A DNA stretch of 13,791 bases from an uncultured bacterium (GTDB taxonomy: Bacteria > Patescibacteriota > Minisyncoccia > Moranbacterales > GWC2-37-73), in contig CAIPMZ010000054.1 of NCBI GenBank assembly GCA_903866285.1, forward strand, positions 1 to 13,791, read 5' to 3'. The notes beneath the pieces are model-generated. The model saw only the letters and a list, made by a program, of their open reading frames with translations. It was not told where the DNA came from and searched no databases. Positions 8,053-13,791 of this stretch are shown here, in pieces (position 1 is the first letter of the stretch; the number at the start of each line of letters is the position of its first letter). A program made the position numbers and the translations under genes.

Positions 8053-8529
8053 CTAAGCTGAAAGCAAATCGGCTGGCTTGACGACAAGTTTACGGTCTAC
8101 TCCTTCGCCAATACTTTCCGTAACGACAGCAGAATTTTTTAGAAGTTCAACATGGACAAGTCTTCTTTCATAGGAAGACATTGGGCGCATAACAACAGAA
8201 TAATGCTTAGCGATAGCCTCCTTGGCTGCCTCATGAGCTAAATCGATAACGGACTGATTTTTTTGCTGACGGTAATCGTTGATATCAAGGGAAAAATGAA
8301 TTTTTTCTGGGAGTTGTTTTCGCACAATCAGTCGGGCGAGATGCTGCAGGGCTTGCAAGTTTACGCCGTATTGGCCGATTAGGAGATGAGAGTTGTCATT
8401 GTCGGTTGAAATGGTAAAACTTAAATCCTCCTGGTCAGTTTGAGCTAGGGAAACAGTTCCCGGAAAACCCATTTTTTCTAATAAGGCTTCAATAGTTGTT
8501 TTAACTAGCGTTGTTGTTTTTTCATCCAT
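8053..8529 (-). CDS. jag: KH-R3H RNA-binding protein (Jag/KhpB-like)
   Basis: 158 residues. A KH-like domain spans about 25-85 with the loop IGQYG (51-55) followed by the ALQHLARLIVRK helix. An R3H domain follows, with the RxxxH signature at R122-H126 (RRLVH) and the VVMRPMSSYERR segment before it. The family binds single-stranded RNA and in Firmicutes is linked to cell elongation and division control. The N-terminal Jag-N domain found in Bacillus SpoIIIJ-associated protein is absent, giving the short form. Its position as last gene of rpmH-rnpA-yidC-jag is the classical arrangement. It is separated from yidC by a 157-base gap containing an inverted-repeat element, so it may be transcribed partly on its own. 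Confidence 0.92.
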   Translation of the reverse strand: MDEKTTTLVKTTIEALLEKMGFPGTVSLAQTDQEDLSFTISTDNDNSHLLIGQYGVNLQALQHLARLIVRKQLPEKIHFSLDINDYRQQKNQSVIDLAHEAAKEAIAKHYSVVMRPMSSYERRLVHVELLKNSAVVTESIGEGVDRKLVVKPADLLSA

Positions 8530-8531
8530 AG

Positions 8532-8660
8532 CTGGTAGTAGAAACTCGAACAGGCTTTGCCTGATTGAATCTTTAGGTATTTAAATTGATTAGTTATTTA
8601 AATTTAAATTATAATTGTCATAAGGGGATGAAATATTTATTTTCGAATGCTCACTACCAG
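8532..8660. repeat. Inverted-repeat-bounded element between yidC and jag
   Basis: The ends are 19-base inverted repeats: CTGGTAGT plus TCGAA on the left (8532-8550) match TTCGA plus ACTACCAG on the right (8642-8660), with the same 6-base unpaired spacer length on both sides. Inside are a perfect GC hairpin CAGGC-TTT-GCCTG (8551-8563) and a very AT-rich stretch (about 8575-8642). It fills almost the whole yidC-jag gap. It may be a MITE-like remnant or an RNA processing or attenuation structure ahead of jag. Confidence 0.6.
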
Positions 8661-8686
8661 TCAGCGCGTTAGGTGAAATTGAAAAA

Positions 8687-9412
8687 TTAGCGAGTCGATT
8701 TTTTTTGTAGCAGAATTTGCTGAGCAAGCATGAAGAGGGTTCCAGCTAGCCAGTAAAGGGAGAGTCCAGCAGGGAACTTAATTCCAATAAAGAGTGTCAG
8801 AAAGGGTCCTAGATAAAGCATTTGCTTGTTCATCATTTGAGCAATGTCCGGCTTATCTGAGTCTTTGGCTGGCTCGACTACTGGCTGCAGTCCCATGAGC
8901 ATCTTAGTTTGGAAATATTGCGCGACGGCAGCCAAGACGGCGATAAGAATGCTTGGCTTCGTTAAATCAATCAGGGAAAGAAAGAGTTGGTTTATTTTAG
9001 CGGGACTAGCTACAAAAGAATAGAGCTGGGTAGAATCTACGACTAGTCCACTATTAGAAATAGTGATCAAAACTTGATAAATGGCAATTAGGAAAACTAA
9101 TTGAACAATTAAGGGCAAGCAACCAGAAAAAGGGTTGGTCTTATTTTCTTTATAAAGCTCCATTAGCTGTTTCGTCTGTTGTTCCTTGTCGTTTTTAGTT
9201 TTTTCTTGCAGCGCTTTAATTTTCGGTTGAAGCTCTTGTAATTTTTTTTGGGATTCAATTTGCTTTTGATAAAGCGGAATTAAAATGGTGCGCAAGAGTA
9301 CCGTGATTAGAATAATGGAAATCCCAAAATCTTTGCCAGGAACGACATTGTACAGAAAAATCAGGGTATTGTAGAGCGGTTGGTAAATAAGAGAATGAAA
9401 AAGAGATAGCAT
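8687..9412 (-). CDS. yidC: YidC/Oxa1 family membrane protein insertase
   Basis: 241 residues, the short Gram-positive-like form without the large periplasmic domain of proteobacterial YidC. After an N-terminal amphipathic segment comes the first core helix with FGISIILITVLLRTILIPL; its Arg41 matches the conserved charge in the hydrophilic substrate groove. A cytoplasmic coiled hairpin follows (about 48-90), then NPFSGCLPLIVQL (93-105) and the terminal PAGLSLYWLAG helix. It inserts membrane proteins alone or with SecYEG. No lipobox Cys is seen near the N terminus. It lies 35 bases after rnpA, with no room for yidD, which sits here in many bacteria. Confidence 0.95.
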   Translation of the reverse strand: MLSLFHSLIYQPLYNTLIFLYNVVPGKDFGISIILITVLLRTILIPLYQKQIESQKKLQELQPKIKALQEKTKNDKEQQTKQLMELYKENKTNPFSGCLPLIVQLVFLIAIYQVLITISNSGLVVDSTQLYSFVASPAKINQLFLSLIDLTKPSILIAVLAAVAQYFQTKMLMGLQPVVEPAKDSDKPDIAQMMNKQMLYLGPFLTLFIGIKFPAGLSLYWLAGTLFMLAQQILLQKKSTR

Positions 9413-9447
9413 AGTGTTTATTTATTTTTTTTATTTAAATTGAAAAG

Positions 9448-9789
9448 TTAACCTAATAGTCTAGCTTTCAAAAATAACTTCCTGGTTTTTTCAATGGCCT
9501 CCGCGAGTTGCAGGGGCGTCTCTCTTGGTTTAAGCATTAGCACAACGTTATAACCTGGCCTCAGGAGCTTTAGTTGAGCCCTGACAGCTTCACGTAAAAT
9601 TCTCCTTGCTCGATTTCTACTAACCGCCTTTTTAGCGTAGTTCTTGCCAACGGGAAAACCGATCTTAGTGTAAGGTTGATTAGTCTTTAAAAATTTTAAA
9701 CTAATCCCATCCGCACCAACAAACACCCCATTCTTGTAAATCAAAGCAAAATCTTCGCGGCTAGTTAATCTATAGGGAAAAGGGAGCAT
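9448..9789 (-). CDS. rnpA: Ribonuclease P protein component
   Basis: 113 residues, normal length for the family. It starts with the typical LPFPYRLTSREDF segment, has a central strand IGFPVGKNYAKKAV and the signature basic helix AVSRNRARRILREAVR (55-70), which contacts RNase P RNA and the tRNA 5' leader. The protein is the cofactor of the RNA enzyme that matures tRNA 5' ends. It lies 24 bases after rpmH and 35 bases before yidC in one operon. Confidence 0.96.
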   Translation of the reverse strand: MLPFPYRLTSREDFALIYKNGVFVGADGISLKFLKTNQPYTKIGFPVGKNYAKKAVSRNRARRILREAVRAQLKLLRPGYNVVLMLKPRETPLQLAEAIEKTRKLFLKARLLG

Positions 9790-9813
9790 GGTAAGTTGCT
9801 AACTTAAGTTTAA

Positions 9814-9948
9814 TTAAACAGAGAGCTTTTTGCGTCCAATTTGGCGTCTTCTTTTAATCACGGCAATGCCAGTGCTGGTACTCATGCGGCTCAAAAAGCC
9901 ATGGCGACTCTTGCGGCGACCTTTTTTCGGTTGATAAGTTCTTTTCAT
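9814..9948 (-). CDS. rpmH: 50S ribosomal protein L34
   Basis: A 44-residue gene. It begins MKRTYQPKKGRRKSRHGFLS and continues through RMSTSTGIAVIKRRR to end in a basic KKLSV tail. The KRTYQP start, HGFLSRM and the arginine-rich core are diagnostic of L34. It opens the rpmH-rnpA-yidC-jag operon and is transcribed away from dnaA, the arrangement found at many bacterial origins. The start codon's cat lies at 9946-9948 and the TAA stop at 9814-9816. Confidence 0.96.
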   Translation of the reverse strand: MKRTYQPKKGRRKSRHGFLSRMSTSTGIAVIKRRRQIGRKKLSV

Positions 9949-10053
9949 AGTAAGTAGTATTCTCAAGAGCCACGCAGCTAGTAGGATGTAAACCTGGAAA
10001 CGCGTAATTCCTAAATTTTTAAAATAATTAATAACTCAATAATCCTATACCCA

Positions 10054-10081
10054 AGTGTAGCAGGATAGTTAAAAAAGTCAA
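10054..10081 (-). promoter_or_regulatory. Promoter for rpmH operon
   Basis: On the minus strand, TTGACT (10081-10076) is followed after 16 bases by TACACT (10059-10054), preceded by TG at 10062-10061 as an extended -10. Transcription would begin near 10047, giving a leader of about 100 bases before rpmH. Confidence 0.6.
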
Positions 10082-10236
10082 CCAAAAAATGAGGGGAAAA
10101 TAGCTATGTACGGGCAAATTTTAAAAAATAAGCCAGCTATATTTGTCGGGAGAGGATTAAAAAGGAAAAAAACGCTTATTTCCAGTAAAAATGGGCTTAT
10201 GATAAGGTGATGGCTAACTTACGTAAGCCGTCCATA

Positions 10237-10264
10237 TTGACAATGTTGAAAAGGGGTTTATATT
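10237..10264 (+). promoter_or_regulatory. Upstream promoter for dnaA (P1)
   Basis: TTGACA (10237-10242) is a perfect -35; 16 bases later TATATT (10259-10264) matches the -10 at five of six positions. The transcript would start near 10271 and cross the DnaA box at 10354-10362, so DnaA could repress its own synthesis here. Assigned from motif quality only. Confidence 0.6.
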
Positions 10265-10353
10265 TTAAAGATAGGGGTTTTTAATTAGAAAGAGTTCTGA
10301 GGCGGATAGTTAGCTAATCAGGATAAAGAAAGAGCCTTAAAAAGCTTAGTCAC

Positions 10354-10362
10354 TTATCCACA
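10354..10362 (+). promoter_or_regulatory. DnaA box (perfect consensus)
   Basis: TTATCCACA matches the bacterial DnaA box exactly. It lies about 90 bases upstream of the dnaA start, between the two predicted dnaA promoters, suited to both origin function and autoregulation. Confidence 0.85.
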
Positions 10363-10413
10363 GGTTGTTAACAATAATAGCTTAAGGCTTTTCTGGTCTT
10401 CATAAATTGGGCA

Positions 10414-10422
10414 TGATATAAT
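10414..10422 (+). promoter_or_regulatory. Proximal promoter for dnaA (P2, extended -10)
   Basis: A perfect TATAAT (10417-10422) is preceded by TG at 10414-10415, giving an extended -10; no convincing -35 is seen. Initiation near 10429 would leave a leader of about 23 bases before the ATG at 10452. Confidence 0.6.
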
Positions 10423-10451
10423 CTTTGGGCGTTAGTAATTTAAGCATACAT

Positions 10452-11870
10452 ATGAACAATATCGAGCTTTGGCAGGCTGCTTTAGGAGAAATAGAACTCT
10501 CTATTTCGAAAGCAAACTTTAGCACTTGGTTTAAAAATACAACTATCCTTTCCAAAGAAAATGGGAAAGTTGTTATTGGTGTTCCGAATGGTTTTGCAAA
10601 AGAGTGGCTAGAAAATAAATATAATACCTATATTTTTCGGGCTTTGCGTAATTTCCAGGAGGATATTAAGGAGATAAGTTGCATTATCTATAGCGCTGAC
10701 CAGGCTCCTCACGGCCCTGAAGCTAAGAAAATTGATTCAATTGGGCAACAAAATTCAGCCAGCGTTAAATCCATTGAAAATCCTTACGCCTATTTACCGC
10801 AACAGCCAATAGCGCCAGCGGCTAATTATATTCAAAAGGCGCATGAAAACAACATCAACCATCGTTATACTTTTGAAAATTTCATTATTGGCGAAAATAA
10901 CGAATTAGCCAGGGCAGCTTGTTACGCGGTTTCGCAAAATTTAGGTCGAGTTTATAATCCCCTTTTTATTTATGGTGGCGTTGGCTTAGGTAAAACCCAC
11001 CTTTTACAATCAATTGGGAATGAGGTATTAGAGAAAGACCCTGCTCGAAAAATCAAATACATAACTTCAGAAAGATTTGCTAATTAACTCATTGATTCTA
11101 TTCGCAGTCAGACTGTGAATGAGTTTAAAGCTGTTTACTCCGCGATCGATCTGCTGATTATTGATGATGTGCAGTTTTTAGCCGGAAAAGAAAAGACGCA
11201 AATTGAGTTTTTTCATATTTTTAATGCCCTTTATCAGCTAAGTAAACAAATTGTCATCAGTAGTGACCGTCCGCCGAAGGCGATTGCCACCCTGGAAGAT
11301 AGACTCCGGTCTCGTTTCGAGGGAGGAATGATTGCGGATATTGGCAAGCCTGACTTAGAAACCAGAATGGCAATTTTAAAGACGAAAGCCGCCGAAAAGA
11401 ATTTTTATTTAGACGAAGAAGCCCTGCGTTTTATTGCTGAGAATGTAAAGAATAATATTCGGGAACTTGAAGGCGCGTTAAATCGGATTGTGGCTGCCTG
11501 CGAGTTTAATAATAAACTCCCAACTCTTAAATTCGTGGAGCACGCGCTGAGCGAGATAATCTCAGCCGGGAAGAAGAAGGGCGTTGGACCACAACATGTC
11601 ATTGAAGCCGTTTCGCAATATTTTAATATTCCCGTGAAGGAATTGATTGAAAAGGGCCGAAAAAAAGAAGTTTCCCACGCTCGTCAAATCGCGATGTATA
11701 TTATGCGCACCGAGCTTAGCTCTTCTTATCCTGGGATTGGCGGTCAATTTGGTGGTCGAGATCACACAACGGCGATGCATGCGTATGAAAAAATTAGCAA
11801 GGATCTTGAAAAAGATGAGAAGGTTAGAGAGGATGTTGCTATCCTAAGAGAGAAAATATACAGTATCTAA
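10452..11870 (+). pseudogene. dnaA: Chromosomal replication initiator DnaA, interrupted by an in-frame stop
   Basis: The complete frame has 472 codons, a normal length. Domain I (1-80, starting MNNIELWQAALGEIE) is followed by a variable linker (about 81-138), AAA+ domain III with Walker A GGVGLGKTH (175-183), Walker B LLIIDD (234-239), sensor SSDRPP and the arginine-finger region LEDRLRSRFEGG, then domain IV with the DnaA signature GGRDHTTAMHA (434-444). Codon 212 is TAA (11085-11087), just after TSERFAN, where DnaA proteins have a conserved Glu; TAA differs from GAA by one base. Nothing else is damaged and no indel occurs, so the lesion is a point change or an error. Restart at the GTG at 11115 is possible but has no Shine-Dalgarno sequence and would split the ATPase. 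The ATG at 10452 is preferred over the upstream TTG at 10425, since domain I begins there and the -10 box would otherwise be too close. Whether the gene is functional cannot be settled here. Confidence 0.9.
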
Positions 11871-11883
11871 AGCAAATTATGCC

Positions 11884-11903
11884 TGTGGATAATATGTGGA
11901 TAA
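11884..11903 (-). promoter_or_regulatory. Two tandem DnaA boxes between dnaA and dnaN
   Basis: Two perfect TGTGGATAA copies (11884-11892 and 11895-11903), the reverse complement of the consensus, are spaced 11 bases start to start, about one helical turn. They are followed by TAGTAATAATAAAT (11907-11920), an AT-rich run of three-base steps. With the box upstream of dnaA they form a possible bipartite origin. Confidence 0.85.
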
Positions 11904-11930
11904 GTTTAGTAATAATAAATCAACTAAAGC

Positions 11931-11986
11931 ACTGCCAGTTGCAAGGAGGCTAAGCCTCCAACGTCTAGCTTCTATTAATTAAGTTG
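11931..11986. repeat. 56-base palindromic repeat, copy 2
   Basis: This second copy matches 2050-2105 at 50 of 56 positions without gaps. The palindrome GGAGGCTAAGCCTCC (11945-11959) is kept; the only change inside it is at the central base. It lies between the DnaA boxes and dnaN. Confidence 0.85.
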
Positions 11987-12011
11987 ATTTTGTAAAATAA
12001 CGAAAAACTAT

Positions 12012-13160
12012 ATGAAAGTAACTTGCACTCAAGAAAATTTTAAGAAAGCTATTTATAGCACCGAACGTGTGGTAGGCAAGCAAATCACCCTGCCGATTTT
12101 GGAAAACATTTTAATTGAAACGGAAAACGGGATGCTGAAAATTTCGGCTACTAATCTTGAAATTGGCGTTTTTCTTAAAATTGGCGCTAAAATCGAAGAG
12201 GAAGGAAAAATAACCGTCCCCGCTCGGCTACTAAGTAACTTTGTCAATAATTTTCCAGCTAGCAGTACCGTTTCTTTGACGGTAGTTGATCAAACCCTGC
12301 ACATCGAAAGCGGTTCCTCGAAAGCTCAAATTAAGGGCCTATTGGCGCATGATTTTCCAATTATTCCTGAAATGGCTGGCTCCTTTTTACTTTCCTTGCC
12401 AGCGCAAGAGATGAAAGAGGCTTTACCACGGCTAATTTCCTGCGTTTCGTTAGACAGTACCCGCCCAGAATTGACGGGGCTTAATCTGGTGCTGGCTAAA
12501 GAGGAAATCAGAATTGCGGCCACGGACAGTTTTCGTTTAGCGGAGGCAATTGTGACCTTAAAGAAGGAGGATCCTTCGGTTTACGATCTTTTCTTTGAAA
12601 AAACGAGTTCAATTATTGTTCCTCAGACAACTTTCTCGGAAGTTTTAAGGGTAATTAATCCGGAAACCCAAGATATTAAAATTGGAATCGAAGAAAGTCA
12701 AATCTTTTTCCAGATTGATAATGTCCGGATTGTTTCACGTTTAATTAATGGTCGCTACCCTGAATATCGCCAAATCATTCCGCAGGAGTTCGCAACCAAA
12801 GTGGTGTTAGAAAAAAACGATGTTTTGCGCGCGGTTAAGATTGCCGGAATTTTTACCAATAGCAAAGCAGGAGAAATTGAATTTTCGGTTGATTTAGAAC
12901 AAAAAGTGCTCAAGGTTCAATCTAAGGCGGAAGAAGTTGGTGAAAACCTGAGCATTATTAGCGCTAAGATTGAAGGCCCTGCGCAAACAGCTTTATTTAA
13001 TCCTCGTTATATGGTCGACGGGTTGCAAACGATTGCGACGCCTCGCTTAGCCTTGCTTATGAATAGCAATTCTTCCCCAGCCGTCCTGCGGATGGTGCAA
13101 GGTGAAAATAACGAAGAAATAGCTTCGTTTACTTATATTATTATGCCAATAAAGAACTAG
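12012..13160 (+). CDS. dnaN: DNA polymerase III beta subunit (sliding clamp)
   Basis: 382 residues, normal for the family. The three clamp domains are recognisable: the MKVTCTQENFKKAI start with LPILENILIE (domain 1), the LISCVSLDSTRPELTGLNLVL segment with ATDSFRLA (domain 2), and the INGRYPEYRQIIP segment followed by FNPRYMVDGL and the C-terminal YIIMPIKN (domain 3), which forms the peptide-binding pocket with GLNL. The dimeric ring holds DNA polymerase III on its template. It lies 141 bases after dnaA in the standard dnaA-dnaN order. There is no Shine-Dalgarno sequence at the ATG; the start is fixed by the conserved N terminus. The gap contains DnaA boxes and a palindromic repeat, so transcription from its own promoter is likely. 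Confidence 0.97.
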   Translation: MKVTCTQENFKKAIYSTERVVGKQITLPILENILIETENGMLKISATNLEIGVFLKIGAKIEEEGKITVPARLLSNFVNNFPASSTVSLTVVDQTLHIESGSSKAQIKGLLAHDFPIIPEMAGSFLLSLPAQEMKEALPRLISCVSLDSTRPELTGLNLVLAKEEIRIAATDSFRLAEAIVTLKKEDPSVYDLFFEKTSSIIVPQTTFSEVLRVINPETQDIKIGIEESQIFFQIDNVRIVSRLINGRYPEYRQIIPQEFATKVVLEKNDVLRAVKIAGIFTNSKAGEIEFSVDLEQKVLKVQSKAEEVGENLSIISAKIEGPAQTALFNPRYMVDGLQTIATPRLALLMNSNSSPAVLRMVQGENNEEIASFTYIIMPIKN

Positions 13161-13205
13161 CGCCTAGCTTGTTCACAAAGTATGGGTTAAAGAAACTAAG
13201 TTAGG

Positions 13206-13320
13206 ATTTTTTACTTCGCTTATTTGCTTTTTAGAGCCCGCGTTTGACCGAAAAAAATTGTCAAACGCTTAGCTTGCTGTCGCTCGCATGGCCTAAAAAG
13301 TAAACAAGCTCGTAAAAATT
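13206..13320. repeat. Multi-stem palindromic element, copy B
   Basis: This lies between dnaN and the dciA-like gene. The outer stem pairs 13207-13214 with 13312-13319 and, past an asymmetric bulge, 13218-13234 with 13293-13309 with one mismatch and one G-T pair. Inside is a perfect 9-bp hairpin (13240-13248 with 13260-13268, 11-nt loop) and a weak hairpin around TGTC. Its right half (13278-13320) matches copy A at 7954-7996 at most positions, while the 9-bp hairpin is unrelated in sequence to copy A's but occupies the same place. Confidence 0.8.
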
Positions 13321-13332
13321 TAGAGGTAAGTT

Positions 13333-13352
13333 TTGACTAAAGTTGCTATAGT
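13333..13352 (+). promoter_or_regulatory. Possible promoter for dciA-like gene
   Basis: TGCTATAGT (13344-13352) is an extended -10 with five of six matches in TATAGT. A TTGACT at 13333-13338 is too close to be its -35. Start near 13359 would suit a coding start at 13417. Confidence 0.4.
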
Positions 13353-13416
13353 TTAAATAAGCCTTTAAATGATAGAGGTTAAAATAATTTGGAATTTAAT
13401 AGAATTGTTGATAGTT

Positions 13417-13701
13417 ATGCGAACGCTGGGATCTTTTATTAATAAAAAAACTTTAGTTAGAAGGGTGGTAATCGACCAGCAGAGCGTTTTCTACGTTTTT
13501 CAACTGATCATTAAAGAAGAATATGGCGCGCAAGGCGCGGAAAATATCACCCCAGTTTTTTTTAAGGATAAAAAGATTTTCATCAAGGCAACTGGCTCAA
13601 CTTGGGCTAGCGAAATTTGGCTTCGCAGAGGCACAATTGTGCGAAAAGTTAATGCTAAATTGGGCGGCGAGGAGATCGTGGATTTGGCGATGAGTCAATA
13701 G
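13417..13701 (+). CDS. DciA-like (DUF721) protein
   Basis: 94 residues from the preferred ATG. The sequence has the DUF721/DciA layout: an N-terminal MRTLGSFINKK helix, then a KH-like core with a PVFFKDKKIFIKATGSTWASEIWLRR stretch, where the Trp and the Glu-Ile-Trp segment match the family's conserved strand-helix junction, ending with LGGEEIVDL. DciA proteins load or assist the replicative helicase DnaB in bacteria without DnaC or DnaI, which fits placement after dnaA-dnaN. The frame extends upstream to an ATG at 13369, but the additional 16 residues (IEVKIIWNLIELLIV after Met) are hydrophobic and not expected in this family, so 13417 is preferred; neither start has a Shine-Dalgarno sequence. 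The protein is short, so the assignment is probable rather than certain. Confidence 0.72.
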   Translation: MRTLGSFINKKTLVRRVVIDQQSVFYVFQLIIKEEYGAQGAENITPVFFKDKKIFIKATGSTWASEIWLRRGTIVRKVNAKLGGEEIVDLAMSQ

Positions 13702-13705
13702 GGCG

Positions 13706-13791
13706 GTAATTAGTAACTAGCAAGCAGTAACTAGTAACTAGTAATCAGTAACTGGTAATTAGTAACTGGTAACTAGCAAGTAGTAATCAGA
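13706..13791. repeat. Heptanucleotide tandem array (GTAACTA-type)
   Basis: Twelve consecutive 7-base units stay in perfect register from 13706 to 13789, with consensus G[T/C]AA[C/T/G][T/C][A/G]; GTAACTA occurs four times and GTAACTG and GTAATCA twice each, while GCAAGCA and GCAAGTA are variants. The array starts 5 bases after the dciA-like stop and runs to the window edge, so its full length is unknown. Most units carry TAA, so it does not encode protein. Confidence 0.88.

Larger units (their letters stand above)
9949..10451. other. Divergent rpmH/dnaA intergenic region, candidate oriC (left part)
   Basis: These 503 bases lack a convincing gene. Genes on both sides are transcribed away from it. 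It holds one perfect DnaA box (10354-10362), a minus-strand promoter toward rpmH, two plus-strand promoters toward dnaA, a 10-bp palindrome CTTACGTAAG (10218-10227), and a 33-base tract with only two G/C bases (10012-10044) that could serve as an unwinding element. A single consensus box is few for a complete origin; two further boxes lie past dnaA. The origin assignment rests on context and these motifs. Confidence 0.6.

Noticed and set aside
9413..9447. Possible yidD between rnpA and yidC
   Set aside because: Only 35 bases are available, far too short for this gene of about 70 codons.
10425..10451. TTG start for dnaA at 10425
   Set aside because: It is 2 bases past the TATAAT box and would add nine residues before the usual domain I start; the ATG at 10452 fits both the promoter and the family.
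11085..11087. General reassignment of TAA as a sense codon to explain the dnaA interruption
   Set aside because: TAA terminates nine other or same-window genes at their expected family lengths, so global recoding would fuse or extend them.
13369..13416. Upstream ATG extension of the dciA-like gene
   Set aside because: The added residues are hydrophobic and unlike the DUF721 N terminus, which matches the segment starting at 13417.
13706..13791. CRISPR array
   Set aside because: Units are 7 bases with no spacers; it is a simple tandem repeat.

Overview
The window looks like the replication-origin neighbourhood of a Patescibacteria (Candidate Phyla Radiation) chromosome. The evidence is a small type IV secretion pilin-like protein with the two-helix arrangement common in that group, very compact genes with few recognisable Shine-Dalgarno sites, a compact rpmH-rnpA-yidC-jag set without yidD, and a moderately AT-rich sequence. 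I infer the lineage from gene style; no marker here fixes it to a phylum or class. The genetic code appears standard: no gene needs TGA as a sense codon, and TAA ends nine of the thirteen genes seen.

Layout. At the left edge (2-2018, + strand) are a pilin-like membrane protein with a cysteine-rich tail and a membrane-anchored beta-propeller protein. They converge on a minus-strand surface-polysaccharide cluster (2114-7822). In transcription order this holds a Wzx-type flippase, a family 2 glycosyltransferase, a 709-residue fusion of a family 2 glycosyltransferase to an O-antigen-ligase-like membrane domain, and a second, free-standing O-antigen ligase. Next comes the minus-strand rpmH-rnpA-yidC-jag operon (8053-9948): ribosomal protein L34, the RNase P protein, the membrane insertase and a KH-R3H RNA-binding protein. 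A 503-base divergent intergenic region (9949-10451) follows, with promoters, a consensus DnaA box and AT-rich tracts. To its right, on the + strand, lie dnaA, dnaN and a DciA-like (DUF721) gene. Genes point away from this region on both sides, as expected for oriC; two more consensus DnaA boxes sit between dnaA and dnaN, so the origin may be bipartite.

The most striking single observation is that dnaA is interrupted by an in-frame TAA (codon 212) between Walker A and Walker B. All conserved DnaA motifs continue in the same frame afterwards, and one base change (TAA to GAA) restores the conserved glutamate. This is either a sequence error, a very recent mutation, strain heterogeneity or readthrough.

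The intergenic regions carry several undescribed structured repeats: two related elements of about 115 bases that fold into a long stem enclosing smaller hairpins, one of which differs in sequence between copies while its pairing is kept (7883-7995 and 13206-13320); two copies of a 56-base element with a perfect GC-rich palindrome (2050-2105 and 11931-11986); an inverted-repeat-bounded element between yidC and jag (8532-8660); and a heptanucleotide tandem array running off the right edge (13706-13791). Together they suggest a genome populated by short non-coding palindromic repeats, several of them close to the replication origin.
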